A stretch of DNA of 64,000 nucleotides from Sphaerotilus uruguayifluvii (GCF_013294065.1 NZ_JABSNM010000010.1:62001-126000); one strand, 5' to 3'. Positions 49,093 through 58,775 are shown, counted from the stretch's first letter. Notes: generated by a model not told the origin, from the letters alone. Numbers and translations are program-made.

Positions 49093-49977
49093 ATGAAAAG
49101 CGCTCGCACCGCCGCCATCGCCTGGGCGCAGGCCTCGCCGCTCGCAGCGGTGTTCGCGCTGTTCTTCGTCGTGCCGCTGGCGCTCGTGCTGGTCGTCAGC
49201 TTCTGGCAGGCGACCGAGTACGAGCTGCTGCCGGCCTTCACCGGGCAGAACTACATCGATGTCTTCGCCGGCTGCCCGGTGACCGCCGACGGCGACCTCT
49301 GCGTCACCTTCAAGACCTACCTGTCGACGCTGAAGTTCGGTGTGCTGACCTGGGCGATCACGGCCGTGCTCGGCTTCTCGATCGCCTGGTTCCTGGCCTT
49401 CCATGTCCAGGGCACGCTGATGCAGACGGTGCTGTTCATCGTCTGCACCGTGCCCTTCTGGACCAGCAACGTCATCCGCATGATCTCCTGGGTGCCGCTG
49501 CTGGGGCGCAACGGCCTGGTCAACCAGACGCTGGTCGGCGCCGGACTGGTCGACCAGCCGGTGGAGTGGCTGCTGTTCTCGGACTTCTCGGTCGTGCTGG
49601 CCTTCGTCCACCTGTACACGATGTTCATGATCGTGCCGATCTTCAACTCGATGATGCGCATCGACCGCAACCTGCTGGAGGCCGCGCGCGACAACGGCGC
49701 CTCGCCGTGGCAGACGATGGTGCATGTGGTGCTCCCCTTGAGCCGCACCGGGCTGATCATCGGCTCGATCTTCGTGCTGGCGCTGGTGATGGGCGACTTC
49801 GTGACGGTGGGCGTGATGGGCGGGCAGCAGATCGCCTCGGTCGGCAAGGTGATCCAGGTGCAGACCAGCTACCTGCAGTTCCCGATGGCCGCGGCCAACG
49901 CCGTCATCCTGCTGGCGGTGGTGCTGATGATGATCGCCGCGCTGATGCGGCTGGTGAACCTGCGCAAGGAGCTGTGA
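49093..49977 (+). CDS. ABC transporter permease (PotB-like)
   Basis: A 294-residue inner-membrane permease with six helices. The first helix is LAAVFALFFVVPLALVLVVSF. The EAA loop that docks the ATPase is LLEAARDNGASPWQTMVHVVLPLSRTG. Begins 4 bp after the stop of the binding-protein gene and is followed 1 bp later by the second permease. Paired permeases plus PotA/PotD-type partners define a heterodimeric importer. Confidence 0.93.
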   Translation: MKSARTAAIAWAQASPLAAVFALFFVVPLALVLVVSFWQATEYELLPAFTGQNYIDVFAGCPVTADGDLCVTFKTYLSTLKFGVLTWAITAVLGFSIAWFLAFHVQGTLMQTVLFIVCTVPFWTSNVIRMISWVPLLGRNGLVNQTLVGAGLVDQPVEWLLFSDFSVVLAFVHLYTMFMIVPIFNSMMRIDRNLLEAARDNGASPWQTMVHVVLPLSRTGLIIGSIFVLALVMGDFVTVGVMGGQQIASVGKVIQVQTSYLQFPMAAANAVILLAVVLMMIAALMRLVNLRKEL

Positions 49978-49978
49978 G

Positions 49979-50857
49979 ATGGCCCACCCCGTCCGCCGAC
50001 GACGCCCGCTGAGCTTCTGGCTGCTGGGCGCCGTGTTCGCCGCCTTCGTGCTCTTCCTGTACGGCCCGATGTTCGCCATCTTCGTGCTGAGCTTCCAGGG
50101 GCCGGAGGGCGGGCTGACCTTCCCGATGCGCGGCGCCTCGCTGCACTGGTTCCGCCAGCTCTGGGAGGGCATCGGCGTCATCGACATCGGCGCGGCCTTC
50201 CGGCGCTCGCTGGCGCTGGGCACCGTGGTGATGCTGCTCACCGTGGGGCTGTCGCTGCTGGCGGGCCTGGCCTACCGCAAGAAGCTGCCCGGCGGCACGG
50301 TGCTGTTCTACATCGTCGTGGCCAGCCTGATCATGCCCTCGATCATCGTCTCGCTCGGCGTCGGGCTGATGTTCCGGCTGCTCGACACCGGCCTGAAGAC
50401 GCTGCTCGAAGCCCACGCGCCCGCGCTGCTGGAGACCTTCACGACGACCATGGGCCTGTTCAGCTCCGGCCTGGGCGCGCAGCTGACCTGGACGCTGCCC
50501 TTCGGCCTCCTGATCATGTTCGCGGTGTTCAACCGCTTCAACCCGGCCTATGAAGAGGCCGCGCGCGACCTCGGCGCCACGCCGTGGCAGAGCTTCCGCC
50601 ATGTGGTGCTGCCGCTGATCGGGCCGAGCCTGGTGGGCGTGGGCATGTTCGGCTTCACGCTGAGCTGGGACGAGATCGCGCGCAGCTCGCAGGCGATGGG
50701 CGACCTCAACACGCTGCCGCTGGAGCTGCAGGGCCTGACCACCACGGTGACCACGCCGGTGATCTACGCGCTGGGCACGGTCACCACCGTCATCTCCTTC
50801 CTGGTGATGGGTCTGACGCTGGCCATCGTCGCCTTCTGGCAAAGTCGCCGCCGATGA
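49979..50857 (+). CDS. ABC transporter permease (PotC-like)
   Basis: A 292-residue second permease subunit. First helix LLGAVFAAFVLFLYGPMFAIFVLSF. The EAA motif is YEEAARDLGATPWQSFRHVVLPLIGPS. It starts 1 bp after the first permease and overlaps the GntR gene by 4 bp (ATGA), so the entire importer and its regulator are one transcript. Confidence 0.93.
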   Translation: MAHPVRRRRPLSFWLLGAVFAAFVLFLYGPMFAIFVLSFQGPEGGLTFPMRGASLHWFRQLWEGIGVIDIGAAFRRSLALGTVVMLLTVGLSLLAGLAYRKKLPGGTVLFYIVVASLIMPSIIVSLGVGLMFRLLDTGLKTLLEAHAPALLETFTTTMGLFSSGLGAQLTWTLPFGLLIMFAVFNRFNPAYEEAARDLGATPWQSFRHVVLPLIGPSLVGVGMFGFTLSWDEIARSSQAMGDLNTLPLELQGLTTTVTTPVIYALGTVTTVISFLVMGLTLAIVAFWQSRRR

Positions 50858-51579
50858 ACGACGACGACACTCCGACGCCGCTGCCGACCGCCACCGAGCG
50901 CGTCTACGAAGGCCTCTACACCGACATCCTGGAGCGCCGCCTGGCCCCGGGCACACGGCTGCGCGAGGAGGAGCTGGCCGCGCGCTTCGAGGTCTCGCGC
51001 ACGGTGGTCAGGCAGGCGCTGCAGCGCCTGGCGCAGGAGCAGGTCATCGCGCTGCATCACAACCGCGGCGCGCAGGTGCCCGCGCCGACCCGCGACGACG
51101 CGCGCCATGTCTTCGACGCGCGCCGGGTGGTGGAATGCGAGATCGCCCGCCGGCTGGCCGGGCGGCTGCACGCCGAGCAGGTGGCCGAGCTGGAAACGCT
51201 GGTCGAGGCCGAGGCGCGTGCGCAGGCCCAGGGCGACCGCGCGGCGGCGATCCGGCTCTCGGGCGAATTCCATCGCCGGCTCGCGCTGATGGGCGGCAAC
51301 CCGGTCTTCGTGCGCATGCTCGACGGCCTGCTGCCGACGACCTCGCTGCTGACGGCGCTGTACCAGCCCGCCGGCACGCCGGCCTGCGTCGCGCACCGCC
51401 ATGTCGAGCTGATCGCCGCGCTGGGCGGCAGCGGCGCCGCGGCCGCCACCGAGATGCGCCGCCACCTGCAGGAGATCGAGCGCTCGCTCGAGGAGCCGCG
51501 GGTGCGCGCCGGCTCGCGCGGCGCCCGGCCGCGCGACCTGTTCGGCGCCTACCGCGAGCCCGGCGACGGCGCGCGCTGA
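50854..51579 (+). CDS. GntR-family regulator with FCD ligand domain
   Basis: A 241-residue repressor-like protein. The N-terminal winged HTH reads LAPGTRLREEELAARFEVSRTVVRQALQRLAQE; the C-terminal FCD helices carry the metal/ligand residues (DARRVVECEIARRL, EFHRRLALMGGN, HVELIAAL). FCD regulators commonly sense carboxylates or amino acids and bind operators such as TTGNATNCAA. It closes the importer operon and probably acts on the two TTGCATACAA sites at 46623-46722. Confidence 0.92.
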   Translation: MNDDDTPTPLPTATERVYEGLYTDILERRLAPGTRLREEELAARFEVSRTVVRQALQRLAQEQVIALHHNRGAQVPAPTRDDARHVFDARRVVECEIARRLAGRLHAEQVAELETLVEAEARAQAQGDRAAAIRLSGEFHRRLALMGGNPVFVRMLDGLLPTTSLLTALYQPAGTPACVAHRHVELIAALGGSGAAAATEMRRHLQEIERSLEEPRVRAGSRGARPRDLFGAYREPGDGAR

Positions 51580-51598
51580 GCGCGCCGGGAAGACGGCC

Positions 51599-51626
51599 TC
51601 AGGACCGCGAGATCAGGACCGCGAGG
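51599..51626. repeat. Tandem 13-bp duplication at gene end
   Basis: TCAGGACCGCGAG occurs twice in a row (51599-51611 and 51613-51625). The right copy contains the stop codon of the DUF2892 gene and the left copy extends past it. A recent slippage event is likely. Confidence 0.6.
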
Positions 51627-51813
51627 ACAGCGGGCAGGTGTTCAGCCCGATGATCGAATAGAGCGGGCAGCTGCGCAGCAGGCCGGTGGTCAGCGGCACG
51701 AGGCCGATCCAGCCCCAGGCGCCGACCGTGCCGGTGGCCGCCAGCGCGATCAGCACCAGACCGACGAGGATGCGCAGGATGCGGTCGAGGCCGCCGACAT
51801 TGGTCTTCATCAT
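51613..51813 (-). CDS. DUF2892 small membrane protein
   Basis: A 66-residue inner-membrane protein, typical of the DUF2892 family. Pattern: MKTNVGGLDRILRILVGLVLIALAATG, then GWIGLVPLTTGLLRSCPLYSIIGLNTCP, with the conserved CPLY and TCP cysteines. Members are frequently fused to or adjacent to rhodanese or sulfide-related genes, but the function is unknown. Divergent from the FAD-oxidase gene, with an FNR-like palindrome between them. Confidence 0.88.
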   Translation of the reverse strand: MMKTNVGGLDRILRILVGLVLIALAATGTVGAWGWIGLVPLTTGLLRSCPLYSIIGLNTCPLSSRS

Positions 51814-51885
51814 GGCCGTTCTCCAGGGACAAGAGGGATCGGGCGACATGCCCCTTGCAGTATCCCTCCGCAGTACCACTGGAGG

Positions 51886-51899
51886 ATGATCTGGATCAT
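51886..51899. promoter_or_regulatory. Putative FNR/ANR-type site in DUF2892 / FAD-oxidase divergent region
   Basis: ATGATCTGGATCAT, a perfect palindrome apart from its centre, close to the TTGAT-N4-ATCAA consensus (8 of 10 positions; core TGAT-N4-ATCA exact). Located about 75 bp from the DUF2892 start and about 90 bp from the oxidase start. Seen in sequence; binding is inferred. Confidence 0.45.
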
Positions 51900-51989
51900 G
51901 TTCCGTGGCGTCGGCCGCGGCGCGAGCACGGGCTGCCTAGAATGGCCCCTCCCAGGAGACAGCGCCGACACAGGCCGGAAGGATCGCCG

Positions 51990-53411
51990 ATGAACGCCCC
52001 GCAGCATGCCCACCCCACTCCCGTGATCGCGCCGCGCCCGATGCCGGCCGAGATGGTCGACGCGCTGCGCACGCGCTTTGGCGATCGCTGCTCGACCGCG
52101 ATGGCGGTGCGCGAGCTGCACGGCCGCGACGAATCGCCCTTCGACGTGCCGCCGCCCGATGCGGTCGTCTACTGCGAGAGCAACGAGGACGTGATCGACG
52201 CGGTGCGGCTGGCCGACCGCTTCGCGGTGCCGGTGATCCCGTACGGCGTGGGCTCCTCGCTCGAGGGCCACCTGCTGGCGGTGCAGGGCGGGCTGAGCCT
52301 GGACCTGTCGCGCATGAACCGCATTCTCGAGATCAACGCCGAGGACCTGAGCGTCACCGTGCAGCCCGGCGTGACCCGCACCCGGCTCAACGAGGAGCTG
52401 CGCCACGCGGGCCTGTTCTTCCCGATCGACCCGGGCGCCGACGCCTCGATCGGCGGCATGACCGCCACGCGGGCATCAGGCACCAATGCGGTGCGCTACG
52501 GCACCATGCGCGAGAACGTGCTGGCGCTGGGCGTGGTCAGCGCCTCGGGCGAGTGGGTGCGCACCGGCACGCGTGCGCGCAAGTCCAGCGCCGGCTACGA
52601 CCTCACCCGCCTGTTCGTCGGCAGCGAGGGCACGCTCGGCGTGATGACCGAGATCACGCTGAAGCTCTACCCGCTGCCCGAGGCGGTGTCGGCGGCGATC
52701 TGCCATTTCCCCTCGGTCGACGCGGCGGTGCAGACCACGATCGCGATCATCCAGATGGGCGTGCCGATCGCGCGCTGCGAGCTGCTCGACGGCCGCACGG
52801 TGGCGGCGGTCAACCGCCACGACCGGCTCGCCCTGCGCGAGCAGCCGATGCTGCTGATGGAATTCCACGGCTCGCCCGCCGGCGTGGCCGAACAGGCGCG
52901 CACGGTGCAGGACATCGCCGCCGAGCTGGGCGGCGAGGCCTTCGAGTGGGCCACCACGCCGGAGGAGCGCACCCGGCTGTGGACCGCGCGCCACCATGCC
53001 TACTTCGCCGCGCTGCAGACCCGCCCGGGCTGCCGCTGCGTCACTACCGACACCTGCGTGCCGATCTCGCGCCTGGCCGAGGCCATCGGCGAATCGGTCG
53101 CCGAGGCCGATGCCGCCGGCCTGCCCTATTTCCTCGTCGGCCATGTCGGCGACGGCAACTTCCACATCGGCTACCTGATCGACCCGACGCGGCCCGAGGA
53201 GCGCGTGCTGGCCGAGACGCTCAGCGCGCAGCTGGTCGGCCGCTCGCTGCGCCTGGGCGGCACCTGCACCGGCGAGCACGGCATCGGCCTGCACAAGATG
53301 GGCTTCCTCGTCGACGAGGCCGGCCCGGCCGCGGTCGGCCTGATGCGCGCGGTCAAGCAGGCGCTCGACCCGAAGAACATCATGAACCCGGGCAAGATCT
53401 TCGAGATCTGA
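51990..53411 (+). CDS. FAD-binding oxidase, D-lactate dehydrogenase (cytochrome)/GlcD-like
   Basis: A 473-residue flavoprotein of the VAO family. The FAD-binding domain shows VIPYGVGSSLEGHLLAVQGGLSLDLSRMN and IGGMTATRASGTNAVRYGTM; the C-terminal FAD-oxidase domain has VGHVGDGNFHIGY and CTGEHGIGLHKMGFL. These match D-lactate/glycolate dehydrogenases that pass electrons to quinone or cytochrome c. Start at MNAPQHAHP chosen where the homology begins. Precise 2-hydroxy-acid substrate not determined. Confidence 0.92.
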   Translation: MNAPQHAHPTPVIAPRPMPAEMVDALRTRFGDRCSTAMAVRELHGRDESPFDVPPPDAVVYCESNEDVIDAVRLADRFAVPVIPYGVGSSLEGHLLAVQGGLSLDLSRMNRILEINAEDLSVTVQPGVTRTRLNEELRHAGLFFPIDPGADASIGGMTATRASGTNAVRYGTMRENVLALGVVSASGEWVRTGTRARKSSAGYDLTRLFVGSEGTLGVMTEITLKLYPLPEAVSAAICHFPSVDAAVQTTIAIIQMGVPIARCELLDGRTVAAVNRHDRLALREQPMLLMEFHGSPAGVAEQARTVQDIAAELGGEAFEWATTPEERTRLWTARHHAYFAALQTRPGCRCVTTDTCVPISRLAEAIGESVAEADAAGLPYFLVGHVGDGNFHIGYLIDPTRPEERVLAETLSAQLVGRSLRLGGTCTGEHGIGLHKMGFLVDEAGPAAVGLMRAVKQALDPKNIMNPGKIFEI

Positions 53412-53429
53412 TCCCGGGTCCGCGCCGCC

Positions 53430-54998
53430 TCAGTGCGTCGGCGACGGCACCGCCCAGCGCTTGGTGATGTCGCCCTTGGCGTTGACGCTCTCGAGGTGGA
53501 CCGCGAAGCCCCACAGCCGCGCGACGTGCTTGAGCACCTCGCTGGCGCTGTCGGCCAGCGGGCGGTCCTTGTGCTGGAAGTGGCGCAGCGTGAGCGACCG
53601 GTCGCCGCGCAGGTTGACGTTCCAGACCTGGATGTTGGGCTCGCGGCTGCCGAGGTCGTACTGCTGCGACAGCAGCTCGCGCACCCGGCGGTAGCCGCTC
53701 TCGTCGTGAATGGCGGCGACCTCGATCTCGGACTTCTTCTCGTCGTCGTGGATCGCGAACAGGCGCAGGTCGCGCATCAGCTTCGGGCTCAGGTACTGGC
53801 CGATGAAGCTCTCGTCCTTGAAGTTGCGCATCGCGTGGTCGAGCGCCGGCAGCCACGGCGAGCCCGCCAGCTCGGGGAACCACTGGCGGTCCTCCTCGGT
53901 CGGGTTCTGGCAGATGCGCTGGATGTCGTTGTACATCGCGAAGCCGAGCGCATAGGGGTTCAGGCCGCTGTAGCCGCGGTCGCCCACCTTGGGCTGGTAG
54001 ACCACGTTGGTGTGCGACTTCAGCCACTCGATCATCACGCCGTCGGTCAGCCAGCCCTCGTCGTACATGGTGTTGAGCAGCTTGTAGTGCCAGAACGTGG
54101 CCCAGCCCTCGTTCATCACCTGGCTCTGGCGCTGCGGGTAGAAGTACTGCGCGATCTTGCGCACGATGCGCACCAGCTCGCGCTGCCAGGGCTCGAGCAG
54201 CGGCGCGTTCTTCTCGATGAAGTACAGCAGGTTCTCCTGCGGCTCCTCGGGAAAGCGGCGGTTGGCGCTGATGTCGTCGGCCTTCTCGCTGCGGCGCGGC
54301 AGCGTGCGCCACAGGTCGTTGACCTGCTGCTGCGCGTAGGCCTCGCGCTCCTTGCGCTCGGACAGCTCCTGCGCGAGCGACTTGCGGCTGGGGCGGCGGT
54401 AGCGGTCGACGCCGTGGTTCATCAGCGCGTGGCAGCTGTCGAGGAAGAGCTCGACGGTGTCGATGCCGTGGCGCTCCTCGCAGGCGGCGACGTAGTTCTT
54501 GGCGTAGACGAGGTAGTCGATGATCGACGCCGCGTCCGTCCACATCCGGAACAGGTAGTTGCCCTTGAAGAAGCTGTTGTGGCCGTAGGCGGCATGCGCG
54601 ATCACCAGCGCTTGCATCGCCATCGTGTTCTCCTCCATCAGGTAGCTGATGCAGGGGTTGGAGTTGATGACGATCTCGTAGGCCAGGCCCATGTGGCCGC
54701 GGCGATAGTTCTTCTCGGTCGAGATGAACTCCTTGCCGTAGCTCCAGTGACGGTAGTTCACCGGCATGCCGACCGAGGCATAGGCGTCCATCATCTGCTC
54801 GGCGGTGATGATCTCGAGCTGGTTCGGGTAGGTGTCGATGCCGAAGCGCGAGGCGGTGCGGCGGATGACCTCGTGATAGCGGTCGACCAGCTCGAAGTTC
54901 CAGTCGCTCGGGCCCGGCAGCGGCTCGGCCGGGCGCTCGCCGGCAGGCAGCGGGCCGTCGCGCAGGTCCTTCATCGCGATGAACGGATGGCTCTTCAT
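53430..54998 (-). CDS. spoVR: SpoVR family protein
   Basis: A 522-residue protein, last gene of the prkA-yeaH-spoVR stress operon (ycgB in E. coli). Typical segments: FGIDTYPNQLEIITAEQMMDAYASVGMPVNYRHWSYGK and INSNPCISYLMEENTMAMQALVIAHAAYGHNSFFKGN. Conserved His and Glu residues suggest a metal site, but the biochemical role is unknown. It overlaps yeaH by 4 bp. Converges on the FAD-oxidase gene, leaving only 18 bp between the stops. Confidence 0.96.
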   Translation of the reverse strand: MKSHPFIAMKDLRDGPLPAGERPAEPLPGPSDWNFELVDRYHEVIRRTASRFGIDTYPNQLEIITAEQMMDAYASVGMPVNYRHWSYGKEFISTEKNYRRGHMGLAYEIVINSNPCISYLMEENTMAMQALVIAHAAYGHNSFFKGNYLFRMWTDAASIIDYLVYAKNYVAACEERHGIDTVELFLDSCHALMNHGVDRYRRPSRKSLAQELSERKEREAYAQQQVNDLWRTLPRRSEKADDISANRRFPEEPQENLLYFIEKNAPLLEPWQRELVRIVRKIAQYFYPQRQSQVMNEGWATFWHYKLLNTMYDEGWLTDGVMIEWLKSHTNVVYQPKVGDRGYSGLNPYALGFAMYNDIQRICQNPTEEDRQWFPELAGSPWLPALDHAMRNFKDESFIGQYLSPKLMRDLRLFAIHDDEKKSEIEVAAIHDESGYRRVRELLSQQYDLGSREPNIQVWNVNLRGDRSLTLRHFQHKDRPLADSASEVLKHVARLWGFAVHLESVNAKGDITKRWAVPSPTH

Positions 54999-56281
54999 GC
55001 GGCGGCTCCTTCCTTCTTGAACAGGTCGCGGAAGACCGGATAGATCTGGTCGGCGCTGGTGACCTTGCGCATCGCGAAGTGCGGTCCGGCTGTCTCGGAC
55101 AGCCGGGTGTACTCGTCCCAGAGGTTCTGCTCCGGCTCGGCGACCTGCACGTAGGCGTAGTAGCGGCACAGCGGCAGGATCTTGTTCTGCAGGATCTCGC
55201 GGCAGCGGCCCGAGTCGTGGTGCCAGTTGTCGCCGTCGCTGGCCTGCGCGCCGTAGATGTTCCACTGGTCGCTGGGGTAGCGCGCCCGGATGATCTCCTC
55301 CATCAGCACCAGGGCCGAGGACACCACCGTGCCGCCGGTCTCGGTCGAGTGGAAGAAGCCCTGCTCGTCGACCTCCTGCGCCTGGGTGTGGTGGCGGATG
55401 TAGACGATGTCGATCTTCTCGTAGTGCTTCGTCAGGAAGAGGTAGAGCAGGATGAAGAAGCGCTTGGAGAGCTCCTTGCGCGACTCGTCCATCGAGCCGG
55501 AGACGTCCATCAGGCAGAACATCACCGCCTTGGAAGTCGGCACCGGCGTCTTCACCCGGCTGCGGAAGCGCAGGTCGATCGGGTCGAGAAAGGGAATCGC
55601 CTCGATGCGCGCGCGCAGCATCTCGATGCGCTCGCGGGTCTGCGCGATCGCGTCGTCACGCTCGGCGTCGGCCGGCTGCTCCAGCAGCGTGCCCAGGTGC
55701 GCCTCGAGCTGGTGCAGTTCGCGCCGCTTGTCGGTGCCCAGCGCGATGCGCCGGCCCAGCGCGCCGCGCATCGAGCGCACGACGTGCAGGTTGTTGGGCG
55801 TGCCGTCGCTGGTGAAGCCGGCGCGGTGCGACTTCCACTCCGGCGTCTCGGCCAGCTGGGTGCGGATCAGGTGCGGCAGCGCCAGGTCCTCGAAGAAGAC
55901 CTGCATGAACTCCTCCTTGCTCAGGCTGAAGACGAAGTCGTCCTCGCCCTCGCCGGAGTCGCTCGCCTGGCCCTTGCCGGAGCCGCCGCCCCCGCCGCCG
56001 CCCTTCGGGCGCGCGATGCGGTCGCCGGCCACGTACTCCTGGTTGCCCGGGTGGACCATGTCGCGCTGACCGCCCTGGCCGTGGTGGAAGACCGGCTCGC
56101 TGATGTCCTTCTTCGGAATGCGGATGTCCTCGCCGCGCTCGATGTCACGGATGCCGCGCCCGTCGATCGCGCGGCGCACGGCCCCCTTGATCTGCTCCTT
56201 GTAGCGGCGCAGGAAACGCTCGCGGTTGCCGATCGACTTGTTCTTCCCCGAGAGCCTGCGGTCGATGATCTGCTGCAACAT
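54995..56281 (-). CDS. yeaH: YeaH-type DUF444 protein with VWA-like domain
   Basis: A 428-residue protein, middle gene of the prkA-yeaH-spoVR operon. The N-terminal region is basic and rich in arginine; a Gly-rich patch (PKGGGGGGGSGKG) divides it from a VWA domain with the MIDAS-like sequence CLMDVSGSMDESRKELSKRF (DxSxS). Works with the PrkA kinase in stationary-phase or nitrogen-stress responses. Overlaps spoVR by 4 bp; the gap to prkA is 60 bp. Confidence 0.95.
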   Translation of the reverse strand: MLQQIIDRRLSGKNKSIGNRERFLRRYKEQIKGAVRRAIDGRGIRDIERGEDIRIPKKDISEPVFHHGQGGQRDMVHPGNQEYVAGDRIARPKGGGGGGGSGKGQASDSGEGEDDFVFSLSKEEFMQVFFEDLALPHLIRTQLAETPEWKSHRAGFTSDGTPNNLHVVRSMRGALGRRIALGTDKRRELHQLEAHLGTLLEQPADAERDDAIAQTRERIEMLRARIEAIPFLDPIDLRFRSRVKTPVPTSKAVMFCLMDVSGSMDESRKELSKRFFILLYLFLTKHYEKIDIVYIRHHTQAQEVDEQGFFHSTETGGTVVSSALVLMEEIIRARYPSDQWNIYGAQASDGDNWHHDSGRCREILQNKILPLCRYYAYVQVAEPEQNLWDEYTRLSETAGPHFAMRKVTSADQIYPVFRDLFKKEGAAA

Positions 56282-56341
56282 GGTTCACCTTGCGATGTGA
56301 GGTCGCCCCGGGTCCCTCCCGGAGCCGGGGCGCCCGGGGGC

Positions 56342-58264
56342 TCAGCTGGACTTGCGCACGCGCAGGTACCACTCGCAGAGCAGGCGGACCTGCTTGGAGG
56401 TGTAGCCCTTGTCGACCATGCGCTGCACGAAGTTCTCGTGCTTCTTGGCCTCGTCCGCGCTGGCCTTGGCGTTGAAGCTGATGACCGGCAGCAGCTCCTC
56501 GGTGTTCGAGAACATCTTCTTCTCGATCACCGTGCGCAGCTTCTCGTAGCTGGTCCACACCGGATTGCGGCCCTGGTTGTTGGCCCGCGCACGCAGCACG
56601 AAGTTGACGATCTCGTTGCGGAAGTCCTTCGGGTTGGCGATGCCGGCGGGCTTCTCGATCTTCTCCAGCTCGCCGTTCAGGCTGGAGCGGTCGAAGACCT
56701 CGCCGGTGTCGGTGTCGCGGTACTCCTGGTCCTGGATCCAGTAGTCGGCGTAGGTGACGTAGCGGTCGAAGATGTTCTGGCCGTACTCGCTGTAGCTCTC
56801 GAGGTAGGCGGTCTGGATCTCCTTGCCGATGAACTCGGCGTACTTCGGCGCCAGCAGCTCCTTGATGAAGGCGATGTACTTCGACTCGGTCTCGGCCGGG
56901 AACTGCTCGCGCTCGATCTGCTGCTCGAGCACGTACATCAGGTGCACCGGGTTGGCGGCCACCTCGGTGGTGTCGAAGTTGAAGACCTTGGACAGGATCT
57001 TGTAGGCGAAGCGCGTCGAGATGCCGCTCATGCCCTCGTCGACGCCGGCGTAGTCGCGGTACTCCTGGTAGCTCTTAGCGCGCGGATCGGTGTCCTTCAG
57101 GTTCTCGCCGTCGTAGATCATCATCTTGCTGAAGAGGCTGGAGTTCTCCGGCTCCTTCAGGCGGGTGAGGATGGCGAACTGGCTCATCATCTTCAGCGTG
57201 CCCGGCGCGCAGGTGGCCCCGGCCAGCGACGATCCCTTCAGCAGCTTCTCGTAGATCTTCACCTCCTCCGAGACGCGCAGGCAGTACGGCACCTTGACGA
57301 TGTAGATCCGGTCGAGGAAGGCCTCGTTGTTCTTGTTGTTGCGGAAGGCCTTCCACTCGCTCTCGTTCGAGTGGGCAAGCACCACGCCGTCGAAGGGGAT
57401 CGCGCCGAAGCCCTCGGTGCCCTTGAAGTTGGCCTCCTGCGTGGCGGTCAGCAGCGGGTGCAGCACCTTGATCGGCGCCTTGAACATTTCCACGAACTCG
57501 AGCAGGCCCTGGTTGGCCAGGCACAGGCCGCCGGAGTAGCTGTAGGCGTCCGGATCATCCTGCGCGAAGGTCTCGAGCTTGCGGATGTCGACCTTGCCGA
57601 CCAGCGACGAGATGTCCTGGTTGTTCTCGTCGCCCGGCTCGGTCTTGGCGATGCCGACCTGCTTGAGGATCGAGGGATAGCGCTTGACGACCTTGAAGCG
57701 GCGGATGTCGCCGCCGTACTCCTCCAGCCGCTTCACGGCCCACGGGCTCATGATGCGGTTCAGGTAGCGCGAGGGAATGCCGTACTCCTTCTCGAGCACC
57801 GGGCCGTCCTCGGCCGGGTCGAACAGGCCCAGCGGCGACTCGTTCACCGGCGAGCCCTTGATCGCGTAGAACGGCACCTCCTGCATCAGCTGCTTCAGGC
57901 GCTCGGCGATCGAGCTCTTGCCCCCGCCCACCGGGCCCAGCAGGTAGAGGATCTGCTTCTTTTCCTCGAGGCCCTGGGCGGCGTGGCGGAAGTAGGAGAC
58001 GACCTGCTCGATCGCCTCCTCCATGCCGTAGAACTCCGCGAAGGCCGGGTAGATCTTGATGACCTTGTTCGCGAAGATGCGCGACAGGCGCGGATCGTTG
58101 CGGGTGTCGATCATCTTCGGCTCGCCGATGGCCTTGAGCATGCGCTCGGCCGCGGAGGCGTAGGCCAGGGGATTGCGCTTGCACTCGGCGAGGTAGTCCT
58201 CGATGGAGATTTCCTCCTCGCGGGTGCGTTCGTAGCGAGCGGCGAAGTTGCTGATCACGTCCAT
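56342..58264 (-). CDS. prkA: PrkA AAA+ serine protein kinase
   Basis: A 640-residue AAA-type protein (YeaG in E. coli), annotated as a Ser/Thr kinase or ATP-dependent protease-like factor. Walker A is LGPVGGGKSSIAERLK (about residue 110), with Walker B-like downstream and the C-terminal kinase-like region. Signature FAARYERTREEEISIEDYLAECKRNPLAYASAAERML at the N-terminus. Strong ribosome site CAGGAGG before the ATG. First gene of the stress operon with yeaH and spoVR. Confidence 0.96.
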   Translation of the reverse strand: MDVISNFAARYERTREEEISIEDYLAECKRNPLAYASAAERMLKAIGEPKMIDTRNDPRLSRIFANKVIKIYPAFAEFYGMEEAIEQVVSYFRHAAQGLEEKKQILYLLGPVGGGKSSIAERLKQLMQEVPFYAIKGSPVNESPLGLFDPAEDGPVLEKEYGIPSRYLNRIMSPWAVKRLEEYGGDIRRFKVVKRYPSILKQVGIAKTEPGDENNQDISSLVGKVDIRKLETFAQDDPDAYSYSGGLCLANQGLLEFVEMFKAPIKVLHPLLTATQEANFKGTEGFGAIPFDGVVLAHSNESEWKAFRNNKNNEAFLDRIYIVKVPYCLRVSEEVKIYEKLLKGSSLAGATCAPGTLKMMSQFAILTRLKEPENSSLFSKMMIYDGENLKDTDPRAKSYQEYRDYAGVDEGMSGISTRFAYKILSKVFNFDTTEVAANPVHLMYVLEQQIEREQFPAETESKYIAFIKELLAPKYAEFIGKEIQTAYLESYSEYGQNIFDRYVTYADYWIQDQEYRDTDTGEVFDRSSLNGELEKIEKPAGIANPKDFRNEIVNFVLRARANNQGRNPVWTSYEKLRTVIEKKMFSNTEELLPVISFNAKASADEAKKHENFVQRMVDKGYTSKQVRLLCEWYLRVRKSS

Positions 58265-58736
58265 TGCAGGCCTCCTGTGAAGTCAGGCGATGGGCGACAG
58301 GTCCAGTGTCGCGCCACCAGGGAAGATCTGATGGAGTCCCTGCGACCGATGCCCGGTCCGGGCTCGGAGCCGCGAGGCTCCATCAGAGCTTTCCGTTGGT
58401 CTGCTGCAGGCCGCGGGCGACGTCGGGGAGAGGTCACCGTGATGGCTGCTGTGACTCGGCGTGGTCAGCTTCGTTCAACTTGAGCGACGCGGTCCATGAA
58501 AGAACCCCGACACGGCACGGCTTTTTCATCTCGCCGCCGCCGGCCGCGCATTCCGTCACTCGGACGGAGGCACGTCGCTGGCTCATGCACCCGGAGACCG
58601 GGCTGGATCACCGGGAGTCATGCAAGCGGCGTGCCGCCTGTCGTGCTCTCCCGATTGCATGCAACCTGAGGGACATCCTGACGCATGCGACACAGGCTAT
58701 CAAGACCCTGGAACAGGTTGATCAGCCTGAAACAAG
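58265..58736. other. Non-coding region upstream of prkA
   Basis: About 470 bp between the prkA start and the parB terminator. It must contain the prkA promoter, but no convincing -24/-12 or -35/-10 pair was spotted. It has a near-palindrome CAGGTTGATCAGCCTG (58714-58729) of unknown meaning and several GCATGC-type short palindromes. No gene is supported. Confidence 0.4.
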
Positions 58737-58753
58737 CCCCCGCCGACCGGGGG
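58737..58753 (-). terminator. Rho-independent terminator of parB
   Basis: Hairpin CCCCCG/CGGGGG with a 5-base loop, followed on the minus strand by CTTGTTTC. It lies 22 bp downstream of the parB stop. T-run is imperfect, so strength is uncertain. Confidence 0.65.
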
Positions 58754-58775
58754 GGATCGCCGGGACAGCTCCCGG

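Noticed and set aside
58714-58729. Near-palindrome CAGGTTGATCAGCCTG as a parS site.
   Set aside because: It does not resemble the parS consensus TGTTTCACGTGAAACA.
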